Shown: positions 35,988-45,138 of the stretch, in pieces
How the letters are laid out: the number at the start of each line of letters is the position of its first letter
How positions within the stretch are numbered: position 1 is the first letter of the stretch
DNA from: Candidatus Wallbacteria bacterium
GTDB taxonomy: Bacteria > Muiribacteriota > UBA6191 > JACPRK01
NCBI GenBank assembly: GCA_016190005.1
Contig: JACPRK010000049.1
Location: forward strand, 1-49,121
Direction: 5' to 3'
DNA length: 49,121 nt
Program-made: the position numbers and the translations under genes
The notes under the pieces: model-generated
The model's database searches: none
Told to the model about the DNA's origin: nothing
Seen by the model: only the letters and a program-made list of their open reading frames with translations

Positions 35988-36422
35988 TCAGGAGGCCGCG
36001 GAGTGGGCGACGGAGGACTTCTCCTTGTCGGGGAACACGCGGTCGATGTCCTGGCGCAGCGACTTCACGTCGAACCGGAAAAAGGAGCGCGAGCTATCGG
36101 TATCCATGACGACATCGCCGTTGAAGAGCAGGACCTTTTCGCCGTCGATCAGGAAACTGCAATCCGAGAGCGGACAGCCGACCCGCACGAGCAGGTCCTT
36201 GACCGACTCGATCACCTTGCGCAGCTTCTGGATGGAGACGTGCTGCTCGCGAAGGATCTTGGCGAGCTTCATCTGGACCAGCTCCTGGAAGGTGTAGTTG
36301 CGGTACTTGCCGAGCTGGATGGCCGTCGGCTTGATGAAGTCGGTCTTGTCCCAGTACTGGAGCTGCCGGTAGGAGATTCCGACGACATGGACGACGTCTT
36401 TGGGACTGAAGAGACTTTTCAT
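35988..36422 (-). CDS. MerR-family regulator
   Basis: 144 aa; GGAGGTGATC precedes the ATG at about 4-5 bases, one of the best ribosome sites in the window. N-terminal winged-helix MerR domain: FSPKDVVHVVGISYRQLQYWDKTDFIKP, then RNYTFQELVQMKLAKILREQHVSIQKLRKVI. The C-terminal part (VGCPLSDCSFLIDGEKVLLF) holds two Cys (x4 apart) and a beta stretch; metal or redox sensing is possible but not shown. It differs from copper/mercury members in lacking their C-terminal Cys motif. Divergent from the ABC ATPase gene across 345 bases that hold a dyad (36584-36612). Confidence 0.88.
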   Translation of the reverse strand: MKSLFSPKDVVHVVGISYRQLQYWDKTDFIKPTAIQLGKYRNYTFQELVQMKLAKILREQHVSIQKLRKVIESVKDLLVRVGCPLSDCSFLIDGEKVLLFNGDVVMDTDSSRSFFRFDVKSLRQDIDRVFPDKEKSSVAHSAAS

Positions 36423-36767
36423 TCGATCACCTCCTTGGCGGCGTGGGCTATGTCATGCCTCTCGGACTCTCTTCCGGGCGCTCTGCGTCTGGTTTCTCAC
36501 TTGAGATTCCGACAAAAAGCGCCGAATTCGGCCAGGCGTGTCGTCCATGAAAGTACCACGTCTCCAGCGAAACAACCACATTTTTGGACGAGTTCATTGA
36601 AATTATGTCCAACTCCATGATCGGGTCGTGCCAACTGGGCAACCGGGGGCACGGCGTCATGAGAAGACAGGCTGGAGCCCTCAGCCGACCTCCCACTGCG
36701 TCTGCCGGATTCCCCCTTCCCCGAGGGTGTGCTAGAGTCGCCTCGCGTCGAGGAGGCCGCCCCAGCC
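36423..36767. other. 345-bp divergent regulatory gap, relatively AT-rich in the middle
   Basis: Spacer between the MerR gene and the ABC ATPase gene. The middle (36570-36620) is clearly AT-richer than its surroundings and holds the dyad listed separately. Near the ABC gene, TGCTAGAGT (36730-36738) could be an extended -10 box. No gene is seen; short frames here lack ribosome sites. Confidence 0.45.
36584..36612. promoter_or_regulatory. TTGGAC/GTCCAA dyad in the MerR divergent gap
   Basis: TTGGAC (36584-36589) is repeated in reverse complement as GTCCAA (36607-36612) with a 17-base AT-rich spacer. MerR proteins bind dyads placed in long promoter spacers. Here it could serve as an operator for the MerR protein encoded just left of it; arm length is only 6 bp. 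Confidence 0.35.
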
Positions 36768-37858
<1,091 letters not shown>

Positions 37859-37862
<4 letters not shown>

Positions 37863-38087
37863 GCGACAGGCCTCAGGGATCAGGCCTCAGGGATCAGGCC
37901 TCAGGAGTCAGGCTTCAGGGATCAGGCTTGAGGCGGCAGGCATGTCGTTGCGAACCAAAAGCCCTCAATAGAGTTTCTGTCTCCTCTTACGCCGAGCCTA
38001 CCCACATTCCCCTGAAGCCTGACTCCTGAAGCCTGACTCCTGAGGTCTGAAGCCTGACTCCTGAGGTCTGAAGCCTGACGCCTGCCT
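37859..38087. repeat. Facing heptanucleotide arrays downstream of the ABC ATPase gene (TCAGGNN family)
   Basis: Left array: eleven 7-bp units from 37866 to 37942 (TCAGGCC and TCAGGGA alternating at first, then TCAGGAG, TCAGGCT, TGAGGCG and others), preceded by TTAGGCG (37859-37865), which contains the ABC gene stop. Right array: eleven units from 38011 to 38087 (CCTGAAG, CCTGACT, CCTGAGG, TCTGAAG), the reverse complement family. The arms are about 68 bp apart and could fold into a long hairpin. No gene is seen in 37863-38138. Confidence 0.88.
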
Positions 38088-38138
38088 TTCACCTGATTTC
38101 AGATCCATTTCAGGGCGCGGCGCGGTAGCGTGCGGCGC

Positions 38139-38531
38139 ATGGAGTTCACGAGCAGGAGAGGAATCGCGCAACTGGCGGCGCTGGGGCTGGCAGCGGCGGC
38201 GGCGGTGGCGGTGGCTGCGGCCAGCGTCGGCGCTCGTGGCTTCGCGACGCGAGTGCTGGCCCGGGTGACCGGGTGGCACCTGGCGCGCGGCCTTGCGGTC
38301 GAGATGGCGCGCGCCAGGAAGAACGACCACGTGATGCTCAACATCGAGAGCGTCGCCGAGCTCTACTTCGTCGGGCGCCTGATCGAGCGCTACCCCGCCA
38401 GCGCCCGCAAGCTCGCACCCTACTCCGTGCGCGTGGTGCTCGAAGCCGGGACGGTCGATGCCCGCGTCGGCTGGAAGGAAGGTTCGCTCCAACGCACCGA
38501 ACGCGAATCAGCAAGGCGGGTAGAGAGATGA
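38139..38531 (+). CDS. Small membrane-anchored protein
   Basis: 130 aa from ATG 38139 (GTG 38130 is an alternative). Ala-rich TM or signal segment at about 10-35, then a basic stretch (TRVLARVTGWHLARGLAVEMARARK) and a mixed region with NIESVAELYFVGRLIERYP and YSVRVVLEAGT. Family not recognised. Its stop overlaps the next start (ATGA), the first of a chain of 4-base overlaps. Confidence 0.6.
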   Translation: MEFTSRRGIAQLAALGLAAAAAVAVAAASVGARGFATRVLARVTGWHLARGLAVEMARARKNDHVMLNIESVAELYFVGRLIERYPASARKLAPYSVRVVLEAGTVDARVGWKEGSLQRTERESARRVER

Positions 38532-38971
38532 TCGCTCCACGCCTCCGCTCCGGCTACCAGCTGGGCGAGCTGCTGATCGCCCTGGCGCTCTTCACGCTGG
38601 TGGCGGGCCTCGTGCTCACCGCGCTCGTCACCGGTCATCGGGCACTGGCCGACGGCCGCCGGGCGCTCACGCTCTGCCTTGCCGCGGCGGCCCTGGACCG
38701 GGAGATCCGCTCGGCATCGACCGTCCTGGAGCCGGCCGTCTCCCGCAGCTCCGAACGTCTGATCCTGCAAACCTCCGGCCACCGGACGTCATACGGAGTC
38801 GAAGGCCAGGACCTCGTCGCCACTTCGGCAGGGGTCCGCCGCGTGCTGGCTCGAGGCGTGGACGCAGTCGTCTTCCTGTATCGAGGCGGACACGGCGGCA
38901 TCATCCGCTACTTTATCGACTGCGAAAACGCTCCGCTGCTGTCTGCGTCTCCGCTGGGAGGCCCGCCATGA
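38528..38971 (+). CDS. Prepilin-like protein (PilW/GspJ class)
   Basis: 147 aa from ATG 38528, overlapping the previous stop by 4 bases; the frame is open far upstream but in the other gene's territory. Short leader ending in SG, then YQLGELLIALALFTLVAGLVL: Gly at -1, Glu at +5, and a long hydrophobic helix, so a prepilin-peptidase substrate despite Tyr at +1 instead of Phe/Met. The remaining 110 residues (LDREIRSASTVLEP, SERLILQTSG, VDAVVFLYRGG) resemble the minor-pilin/pseudopilin J or PilW class. It would cap or initiate a pilus or T2SS pseudopilus. It is the second prepilin in the window. Confidence 0.82.
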   Translation: MIAPRLRSGYQLGELLIALALFTLVAGLVLTALVTGHRALADGRRALTLCLAAAALDREIRSASTVLEPAVSRSSERLILQTSGHRTSYGVEGQDLVATSAGVRRVLARGVDAVVFLYRGGHGGIIRYFIDCENAPLLSASPLGGPP

Positions 38972-39186
38972 TCCGGACTCGAACAGGCGGCAAGCGAGGC
39001 GTGCTTGCCTGTGCCGCGCTCCTGCTCGCCGCGCTGGCTTCGACCTTTCCGATCTTGCCCGCGTTGTCGACCTCGGAAGCAGCCCTGGCGACCCTCGAGC
39101 GGTCCCGCGCGCGCCATCGCGCTCTGGAAGCCGAATCCCGATCGATTGGCGCTCTCGCTCGAGTGACTTATAATGAAGGGCAGTGA
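38968..39186 (+). CDS. Small membrane protein with short coiled coil
   Basis: 72 aa from ATG 38968 (ATGA overlap with the prepilin stop). Basic start, one TM segment (VLACAALLLAALASTFPIL), then a short helix ALATLERSRARHRALEAES. The layout is like small division or pilus-assembly membrane proteins, but no family is recognised. Overlaps at both ends support coding. Confidence 0.55.
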   Translation: MIRTRTGGKRGVLACAALLLAALASTFPILPALSTSEAALATLERSRARHRALEAESRSIGALARVTYNEGQ

Positions 39187-39542
39187 CCGAGTACCTGTTC
39201 GTCAGAACCATCGGAACCCTCGTCTTCCTGGGCGGCGTTCAGCTCGCCTTCCACCGGACGCCTCGGAATGTCTGGAGCGGTCTTCGATTGCCGTGGACCC
39301 TGGCCGACCAGGAAGTCTGGGAGCGCTCCAACCGCGTCGCAGGTTACCTGATGGCCGTCTACTCGACCCTCTACTTCCTGCCGCTCGCCCCGAGCACCGT
39401 GATCCTGGCCGCGCTCCCGGCCGCCGCGGTCTTCGGCAGCCTCGCCGCCCTCTACGCGCGCCACTGCTATCGCACCAAGCACGGCACACTCAGGACTCAG
39501 TTCATCTCTTTCGGCCATTACGAGCCGATCGAGAAACCCTGA
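39183..39542 (+). CDS. SdpI-like membrane protein
   Basis: 119 aa from GTG 39183, overlapping the preceding stop (GTGA). Contains GLRLPWTLADQEVWERSNRVAGYLM, the hallmark segment of the SdpI family, with TM helices before and after it (VRTIGTLVFLGGVQLAF; STVILAALPAAAVFGSLAAL). SdpI of Bacillus confers immunity to the SDP toxin; most homologues have no known role. Shorter than full SdpI (about 200 aa), it has only the conserved core. It lies in a chain of overlapping genes with a prepilin, which is unusual context. Confidence 0.8.
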   Translation: MTEYLFVRTIGTLVFLGGVQLAFHRTPRNVWSGLRLPWTLADQEVWERSNRVAGYLMAVYSTLYFLPLAPSTVILAALPAAAVFGSLAALYARHCYRTKHGTLRTQFISFGHYEPIEKP

Positions 39543-39548
39543 AGCGCC

Positions 39549-40871
39549 ATGGTCGAGGCCGCCAGTCCCCGAGAGGGAGGCCTCCCCGCCGGGGAGAGCC
39601 CGGACCGCGACGAGAGCAAGGAGTACCGTAAGGCACTCACGCTCATCAAGGCCGGCCAGTGGGAGAAGGCCCGCGAGGTTCTCGAGGAATACATCCAGAA
39701 GAACCCGGAGTCGATCAAGGCGCAGAACAAGTACGCCTTCGTCCTCCTCGAGATGGGCAAGGCCCGCGGCGCCAAGCAGATCCTGCAGACCATCATCGCC
39801 AAGGGCCAGCGCGACTTCTACACCCACTTCCTCCTGGGAAGGGCCTTCCATCGCGAGGGCAGCCTGCAGGTCGCCATCCAGCAATACACCAACGCGCTCG
39901 CCCTGAAGGCCGACGACGTCTACACCATCAACGGCCTCGCCATGGCTCTGCGCGAAACCGGCGAGGGCGCCAAGGCCGTCGCCCTCCTGGCCCGCGCGCT
40001 GTCCATCAGCCGCGAAGACCCGACCACCTTCATCCAGCTGGCCGATCTCTACCTGGAGCTCGGCGACTTCGAATCCGCGGGCCGCTGGATCGAGCAGGGG
40101 CTCCAGGAACACCCCGGGGAACTGAAGCTGCGTTGCTTGCGCGCCTTCCGGCTCTTGAAGACCGGAGACCACCCCAAGGCCCGCACCGCTTACGAGCAGA
40201 TCGCGCGCGACCTGCCGACCAGCGCCGAGGGCAAGATCGGCATCGCCCGCACCTACGAGGAGCAAGGCAAGTTCCCCGAGGCCCTTCGCGAGCTCTCGCA
40301 CGCGGCCGCGGCCGAACCGAAAAACACTCAGGTCTACCGCGACCAGGCCCGCGTGCTGATCCTGTCGGGCGATCCCGACGGCGCCGTCGCCGCCATGCAG
40401 AGGGCCAACGACCTCGACCCCAAGGACGTCCGCATCCTGGCCGAGCTCGCCGACGCCCTCATCGCCCGACGGCTGAGGCTGAAGGCCTACATGGTCCTGA
40501 AGCGGGCCGTCGCCATGCGCAACGACTACCACTACTCCCACCACCTGGTCGGCCGCCTGTTCCTCGACGAGGAGCTCTGGAGCCAGGCCGCCGACGAGCT
40601 CGCGATGGCCCACCGCCTGCAACCCGACTACGCCCCGACCCGCGCGCTCTTGGCCGAGGCCTTGCTCCGACTCGGCTCCGTCGAGGCGGCCGCCGCGCAC
40701 GTCGAAGCCGTCCTGGCCAGCGATAAGGAAGACCGCCAGGCCCGCTTCGTCAAGGCGCTGCTCGACCGTGGGCGGGGCGAGCTCAAGATGGCCGAAAAGA
40801 CGCTCACCGCCCTGGCCACCGGCGCCGACCGTGTCGCCCAGCTCGCGCGCGCGGCCTGCTCAGCGAAGTGA
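39549..40871 (+). CDS. TPR-repeat protein
   Basis: 440 aa from ATG 39549, 6 bases after the SdpI-like stop. No signal peptide. About ten TPR units, e.g. YRKALTLIKAGQWEKAREVL, VAIQQYTNALALKADDVYTI, KAVALLARALSISREDP and PEALRELSHAAAAEPKNT. A scaffold for protein complexes, probably cytoplasmic. The stop overlaps the MutY start (GTGA). Confidence 0.9.
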   Translation: MVEAASPREGGLPAGESPDRDESKEYRKALTLIKAGQWEKAREVLEEYIQKNPESIKAQNKYAFVLLEMGKARGAKQILQTIIAKGQRDFYTHFLLGRAFHREGSLQVAIQQYTNALALKADDVYTINGLAMALRETGEGAKAVALLARALSISREDPTTFIQLADLYLELGDFESAGRWIEQGLQEHPGELKLRCLRAFRLLKTGDHPKARTAYEQIARDLPTSAEGKIGIARTYEEQGKFPEALRELSHAAAAEPKNTQVYRDQARVLILSGDPDGAVAAMQRANDLDPKDVRILAELADALIARRLRLKAYMVLKRAVAMRNDYHYSHHLVGRLFLDEELWSQAADELAMAHRLQPDYAPTRALLAEALLRLGSVEAAAAHVEAVLASDKEDRQARFVKALLDRGRGELKMAEKTLTALATGADRVAQLARAACSAK

Positions 40872-41974
40872 CCCCGAGGCCGCTCACCGCCCGGCCGCCG
40901 CCTTCGCCCAGGCTCGACGCCACCCACTTGCGGCGCGCGCTTCTCGCCTGGTACGACGCCGAGCGGCGCGACCTGCCGTGGCGGCGCACCCGCGACCCCT
41001 ACGCGATCTGGCTCTCTGAAGTCATGCTGCAGCAGACCCAGGTCGCGACCGTCATCCCCTACTGGCACGCCTTCCTGGAGCGCTTCCCGACACTCTCGGC
41101 CCTGGCCGCGGCCTCCGACGACGACGTGCTGGCGCGCTGGTCCGGCCTGGGCTACTACAGCCGCGCCCGCAACATGCTTCGCGCCGCGCGCGCCATGGTC
41201 GAGCGCCACGACGCGCAGCTCCCCGCGAGCTTCGAGGCCCTCTCGGACCTGCCCGGGGTCGGCCCCTACACCGCGGCCGCCGTCGCCAGCATCGCCTTCG
41301 GCCTTCCCCACGCCGTGCTCGACGGCAACGTCGCGCGCGTGCTCTGCCGCCTCGAGGCGCTGCCCGGAGACGACCGGACGCCCGCCAACCGCGTCCTGCT
41401 GGCACGCGAAGCCCAGCGGCTGCTCGACCCCGGCCGGCCCTCCGACTTCAACCAGGCGATGATGGAGCTGGGCGCCCTCGTCTGCACGCCCCGGAACCCG
41501 GGCTGCAGCAGCTGCCCCGTAGCAACTCACTGCCAGGCCTTCCACGCAGGCGACGCCGAGCGGTACCCGGAGCGCGCCTCCCGCCCGAAGTCGGTCGCTG
41601 TCGACTGGACAGCCGTGCTGGTCGAGCTCGGCGGCCGCCTTCTGCTGGTGCGAAGCGCATCCCCCGGCCTCTTCACCGGGATGTGGGAGCTGCCGTGGCT
41701 GGACCGGCCGCCCCAGGAGCTAGCTTCGGGGCTGTCGCTCAAGTACGGCATCCAGGTCACGCATCCGGAGCCTTTCGGCCGCGTGCGCCACACCGTTACA
41801 TACCGCCGCATCACGTTACACTGCCTCTCCGCCCGTCTGGAGCCGACCGCCGTCCGTGAGACCGGGGCCGATCGACGCTGGGCCCCCCCCGACGAGCTGG
41901 CCGAAATCGGGCTCAGTTCCATCGCAGCCAAGGTGCTCGCGGCCTGGCACAAGCACACAGCTTTAGCACGATAG
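40868..41974 (+). CDS. mutY: A/G-specific adenine DNA glycosylase MutY
   Basis: 368 aa from GTG 40868. Removes adenine mispaired with 8-oxoguanine in base excision repair. HhH-GPD domain: Glu51 in SEVMLQQTQV, HhH LPGVGPYTA (about 128-136), Asp152 in VLDGNVARVL. Iron-sulfur Cys206-x6-Cys213-x2-Cys216-x5-Cys222. A C-terminal NUDIX-like 8-oxoG-recognition domain starts near 232 (WTAVLVELGGRLLLVRS; WELPWLDRPPQEL; HTVTYRRITLH). Length and features are those of a complete MutY. It is the last gene of the overlapping run from 38139; 41975-42077 after it holds a small inverted repeat (GGGAG/CTCCC near 42010) and TAAGAT (42000-42005), a possible -10 box for the next gene. Confidence 0.96.
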   Translation: MTPRPLTARPPPSPRLDATHLRRALLAWYDAERRDLPWRRTRDPYAIWLSEVMLQQTQVATVIPYWHAFLERFPTLSALAAASDDDVLARWSGLGYYSRARNMLRAARAMVERHDAQLPASFEALSDLPGVGPYTAAAVASIAFGLPHAVLDGNVARVLCRLEALPGDDRTPANRVLLAREAQRLLDPGRPSDFNQAMMELGALVCTPRNPGCSSCPVATHCQAFHAGDAERYPERASRPKSVAVDWTAVLVELGGRLLLVRSASPGLFTGMWELPWLDRPPQELASGLSLKYGIQVTHPEPFGRVRHTVTYRRITLHCLSARLEPTAVRETGADRRWAPPDELAEIGLSSIAAKVLAAWHKHTALAR

Positions 41975-42077
41975 CCCTGGGAAGCCGGCCCCGAGCGAGT
42001 AAGATGGCAGGGAGATTGCCCCTCCCAGGTCGGACGTCCCCCGGACGTAACACGGCATTACAAGGAGACGAGCTTTC

Positions 42078-43763
42078 ATGATCATCCCGTGGCTGGCCAT
42101 CCTGCCCTTCGCGCTCCTGTTCCTGGCGGCCGTCGTGCTGCTGGCCTTCAAGAAGTTCTATGTCACGGTCGGCCCCGACGAGTTCGTCGTCCACTACCGC
42201 AGCGGCAAGGTCAAGCACATCGGCCGCGGCCTCTCCTTCTTCTGCCTGCCCTACGACACCTTCCTGAAGGTGCCGGGCACACTGCGCGACATCAACTTCG
42301 TCGCCGACCAGATCACCAAGGAGAAGCAGGGCGTGCGCGTGCAGGGCTTTCTCGCCTACCGCATCGCCGACTTCGAGCGCGCCTACCAGAACCTCGATCT
42401 GCGCAGCGGCGTCATCCGCACGCTCCCCAAGATCGAGGACAACATCAAGAACAAAGACTACGAGACCAAGAACCGCGAGGCGGTCGTCCGCCTCGATCCC
42501 AACGACCCGCTGGCCAAGACCGACGAGATCCTCCGGCGGCTGGCCGAGTCCGTCGTGCGCCACGAGGTCTCCAACAAGACCTTGAACGAGATGATCACCG
42601 AGCGCGAGGCGGTCGTCCAGTCGATGCGCGAGCAGGTGATGAACACGGTCCAGGAGTGGGGCCTCTCCGTCGACACCATCGAGTTCGCCGAAGTCTGGAT
42701 TCGCAGCCGCGAGCTCTTCGAGCACCTGCAGGCCGACTACCGCAACCAGGTCCGGCTCTCCGCCCAGAACTCCACCGCCGAGACCAACAAGGAAATCGCG
42801 GCCAAGCAGATGGAGAGCGACAAGGCGGTCGCGATGATGACCGCCGGCGCCGAGCGCGAGAAGCGCATCATCGCCACGCAGGAAGAGCAGCGCGCCTCCG
42901 AGGCCGAGCTCGGCACCCGCCGAACGATCAAGCAGAAGGAAGCCGAGGTCGCCCAGCACCTGCAGCTCCTCGAGAAGGAGAACAAGCACCAGGCCCAGCT
43001 GGCGGAGCTCTCCAACCTCCAGCTCGTCAAGCAGCGCGAGGCCGAGGCCAAGCAGGCGCTCGAGCTCCTCGAGAAGGAGAACCGCCACAAGGCCCAGCTC
43101 AGGGAGCAGGCGCTGGCGCACGAACGAGAGCTTCAGGTGGCCCAGAACGCCATCGAGAAGCAGTCACGCCAGCACGACGTGCTCGTCGACAAGCTGACCA
43201 AGGAGGAGGCGCTGCGCCTGCAGGAGGCCAAGACCGCCGAGGCGCTGGCCATGATGGCCGAGAAAGCGCGCATCGAACAGGCTGAGCTGGACCGTCAGCG
43301 CGAGGCCGTGAAGCTCCAGGCGCTGCTCGACGAAAAGGAGAACGAATCGCGCCAGCAGGAGATCGCCCTGGCCGCCGAGATCAAGCGGATGAAGGAGCTG
43401 GCCGACGCGCAGCTCGAGAAGGCGCGCCTGGAAGCCCAGGCCATCCTCGAAGTCGGCAAGGCCGAGGCCGAGGTCCTGCGGATGAAGGTCGAAGCGCAGA
43501 ACACCGTGAGCGCCGCCCAGCTGCAAGAGCAGCTCATCGCCAAGCTGCCCGAGATCGCCCACGCCATGAAGATACAGGACATCCACTGGGTCAACATGGC
43601 CGGCAACGGCGACAGCCCCATGAGCCTGATCCCCAAGAACATCATGGAGCTGCTCACCGTCTTCCGCGGCTTCGGCGTGGACCTCCAGGGCCTCCTGAAG
43701 CGAGGGGGCGAGGAGGCATCCAAGGACGGAAGGAGCGAGAATCGAGAATCGAGAATCGAGTAG
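42078..43763 (+). CDS. SPFH/flotillin-like membrane protein
   Basis: 561 aa from ATG 42078 with AAGGAG 10 bases upstream. An N-terminal TM segment (about 4-24) is followed by an SPFH/band-7 domain (about 27-220: YVTVGPDEFVVHYRSGK; AYRIADFERAYQNLDLR). Next comes a 250-residue Glu/Ala/Lys coiled coil with internal near-repeats (QLLEKENKHQAQLAEL and ELLEKENRHKAQLREQ), and a short C-terminal domain (LPEIAHAMKIQDIHWVN). Flotillin-type scaffolds assemble membrane microdomains. The last residues ENRESRIE are encoded by heptad repeat units, an addition beyond the family end. Confidence 0.88.
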   Translation: MIIPWLAILPFALLFLAAVVLLAFKKFYVTVGPDEFVVHYRSGKVKHIGRGLSFFCLPYDTFLKVPGTLRDINFVADQITKEKQGVRVQGFLAYRIADFERAYQNLDLRSGVIRTLPKIEDNIKNKDYETKNREAVVRLDPNDPLAKTDEILRRLAESVVRHEVSNKTLNEMITEREAVVQSMREQVMNTVQEWGLSVDTIEFAEVWIRSRELFEHLQADYRNQVRLSAQNSTAETNKEIAAKQMESDKAVAMMTAGAEREKRIIATQEEQRASEAELGTRRTIKQKEAEVAQHLQLLEKENKHQAQLAELSNLQLVKQREAEAKQALELLEKENRHKAQLREQALAHERELQVAQNAIEKQSRQHDVLVDKLTKEEALRLQEAKTAEALAMMAEKARIEQAELDRQREAVKLQALLDEKENESRQQEIALAAEIKRMKELADAQLEKARLEAQAILEVGKAEAEVLRMKVEAQNTVSAAQLQEQLIAKLPEIAHAMKIQDIHWVNMAGNGDSPMSLIPKNIMELLTVFRGFGVDLQGLLKRGGEEASKDGRSENRESRIE

Positions 43764-43897
43764 TTCTAGGCGAGCATCCCGGCGACATCTCAACAGTCCC
43801 AGTCGGACCGGCGCCGCCGATTCAGCCCGCACCCTACCACGAAGGCCAGCGCCGCCCCTCCGGATTCTCGATTCTCGATTCTCAATTCTCGATTCTC
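43737..43897. repeat. Facing heptanucleotide arrays between convergent genes (GAGAATC family)
   Basis: Left: three GAGAATC units (43737-43757) and GAGTAGT (43758-43764), which contains the SPFH gene stop. Right: GATTCTC, GATTCTC, GATTCTC, AATTCTC, GATTCTC (43863-43897), the reverse complement. The variant unit (AATTCTC) creates the TGA stop of the minus-strand ABC ATPase gene (43884-43882), whose last residues RIEN are repeat-encoded. Arms are about 98 bp apart. No gene is seen in the spacer. Confidence 0.9.
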
Positions 43898-45138
43898 CAA
43901 GTGTGCGGACTGAATACGATTCCCCCGCCCTCGGGGCGGCCGCTGCGGACACGCAGAACGTAGGCGCGGTCGTGCAGGTCGAACGGGCGCCGGGCCAGAT
44001 AGCTCGGGTACTCGTCGGGCCAGGCGCCGACGCTCAGGAAGTAATCGCCGTCCAGGAGATTGAGCTGCGTGTACTCCAGCGTGACCGCGCCCTCGCCCTC
44101 GACACGCCCCAGGGCAAGTTCTCCGCGGGCGGTGTTGGTTCCGGCCAGCCATAAGCCGTCGTTGCGGAAGATCTGGACCCTGAAGATCGGCTCCTCGACG
44201 GGCTCCTCGGCCCGAAACCGAATGCGGACGCGGACCGGCCCGCCCGAGGCGAACTCCTCGGCGGGCCGCCCGGCGCCGTCGAGCAGATCGACGCCGGCGA
44301 TGCGGAGCTTGCCCAGCGTCTCCTGCGGGACGGACGTGCCCTGCAGCAGCCGATCGCCCTCGGTGATGCGGCGCGCCTGGCGCTCGGCGCTCTCGAGATA
44401 ACGCTGGATGACCTCGCCCGTCGGCCCGGCCAGCGCCGGCCGCCCGCGCTCCAGCAGGAGCAGCTTCGTGCAGACCGCGGTGAGGTCGCCCAGGCTGTGC
44501 GAGGCCAGGACGATAGATTTGCCCTCCGATAGGAGCTCCCGGATTCGCCGGAGCGATTGACGCTGAAAGACCTCGTCGCCGACCAGGAGCACCTCGTCGA
44601 TGAGCAGGAGGTCGAACGGGACGTGGACCGCCAGCGCGAACCCCAGGCGCATGACCATCCCGGAGGAGTAGGTTCGCACCGGATCGTCCATCGCCTCGCC
44701 CAGCCCCGAGAACTCGACGATCCGCGGACGAAGCCGCTCCAGCGCGTCGCTGCCTAGCCCCAGGAGCATCGCTGCGAGGTCCAGGTTCTGGTGACCGGAG
44801 AGGTCGAGGTTGAAGCCCGCCGCCAGATCGAGCAGCGTCGACACGCGGCCGGCGACCTCGCAGCTGCCGGACGTGGGGCGGGTCACGCCGCTCAGGATGC
44901 GCAGGAGCGTGGACTTGCCGGAGCCGTTCAGTCCGAGAAGCCCCAACGCCTCGCCCCTCCCGAGCTCGAAGGAGATCCCCTCGAGCGCCGTGTGCTCCCG
45001 GTGGTAGCGCGCCCCCCGGCCGGCTACCAGCTCCCGGACACGCGCCAGGGGCGACGCGTAGAAGCGGTAGACCTTCCGCAGGTCCTGCACCCGCACGAGC
45101 GGGCGGGCGGGCTCAGAGGAGGTCGGCGAAGTCTCCAC
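43882..45138 (-). CDS. wzt: Polysaccharide-export ABC ATPase, Wzt type with C-terminal carbohydrate domain
   Basis: 418 aa from GTG 45138, with AGGAG 5 bases upstream; it overlaps the end of the permease gene by 26 bases. Walker A GLNGSGKST (69-77), signature YSSGM (157-161), Walker B LLLIDEVL, switch His in ASHSLGDL. From about 275 to the end is a beta-rich Wzt-C-like domain (VRIRFRAEEPVEEPIFRVQI; LNLLDGDYFLSVGAW), which in Wzt binds the capped end of the O-polysaccharide. It drives export of a lipid-linked polysaccharide or teichoic-type polymer across the inner membrane with the Wzm-like permease. The end of the chain is set by a heptad array. Confidence 0.92.
   Translation of the reverse strand: METSPTSSEPARPLVRVQDLRKVYRFYASPLARVRELVAGRGARYHREHTALEGISFELGRGEALGLLGLNGSGKSTLLRILSGVTRPTSGSCEVAGRVSTLLDLAAGFNLDLSGHQNLDLAAMLLGLGSDALERLRPRIVEFSGLGEAMDDPVRTYSSGMVMRLGFALAVHVPFDLLLIDEVLLVGDEVFQRQSLRRIRELLSEGKSIVLASHSLGDLTAVCTKLLLLERGRPALAGPTGEVIQRYLESAERQARRITEGDRLLQGTSVPQETLGKLRIAGVDLLDGAGRPAEEFASGGPVRVRIRFRAEEPVEEPIFRVQIFRNDGLWLAGTNTARGELALGRVEGEGAVTLEYTQLNLLDGDYFLSVGAWPDEYPSYLARRPFDLHDRAYVLRVRSGRPEGGGIVFSPHTWRIEN

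Noticed and set aside
39168-40700. 510-codon minus-strand frame
   Set aside because: Antisense to SdpI-like and TPR genes; Gly/Val/Leu/Glu-rich reading typical of a GC-rich antisense frame.
43737-43897. Intrinsic bidirectional terminator
   Set aside because: The arms can pair, but the loop is about 98 bases and there is no U-run, so the arrays are reported as repeats.
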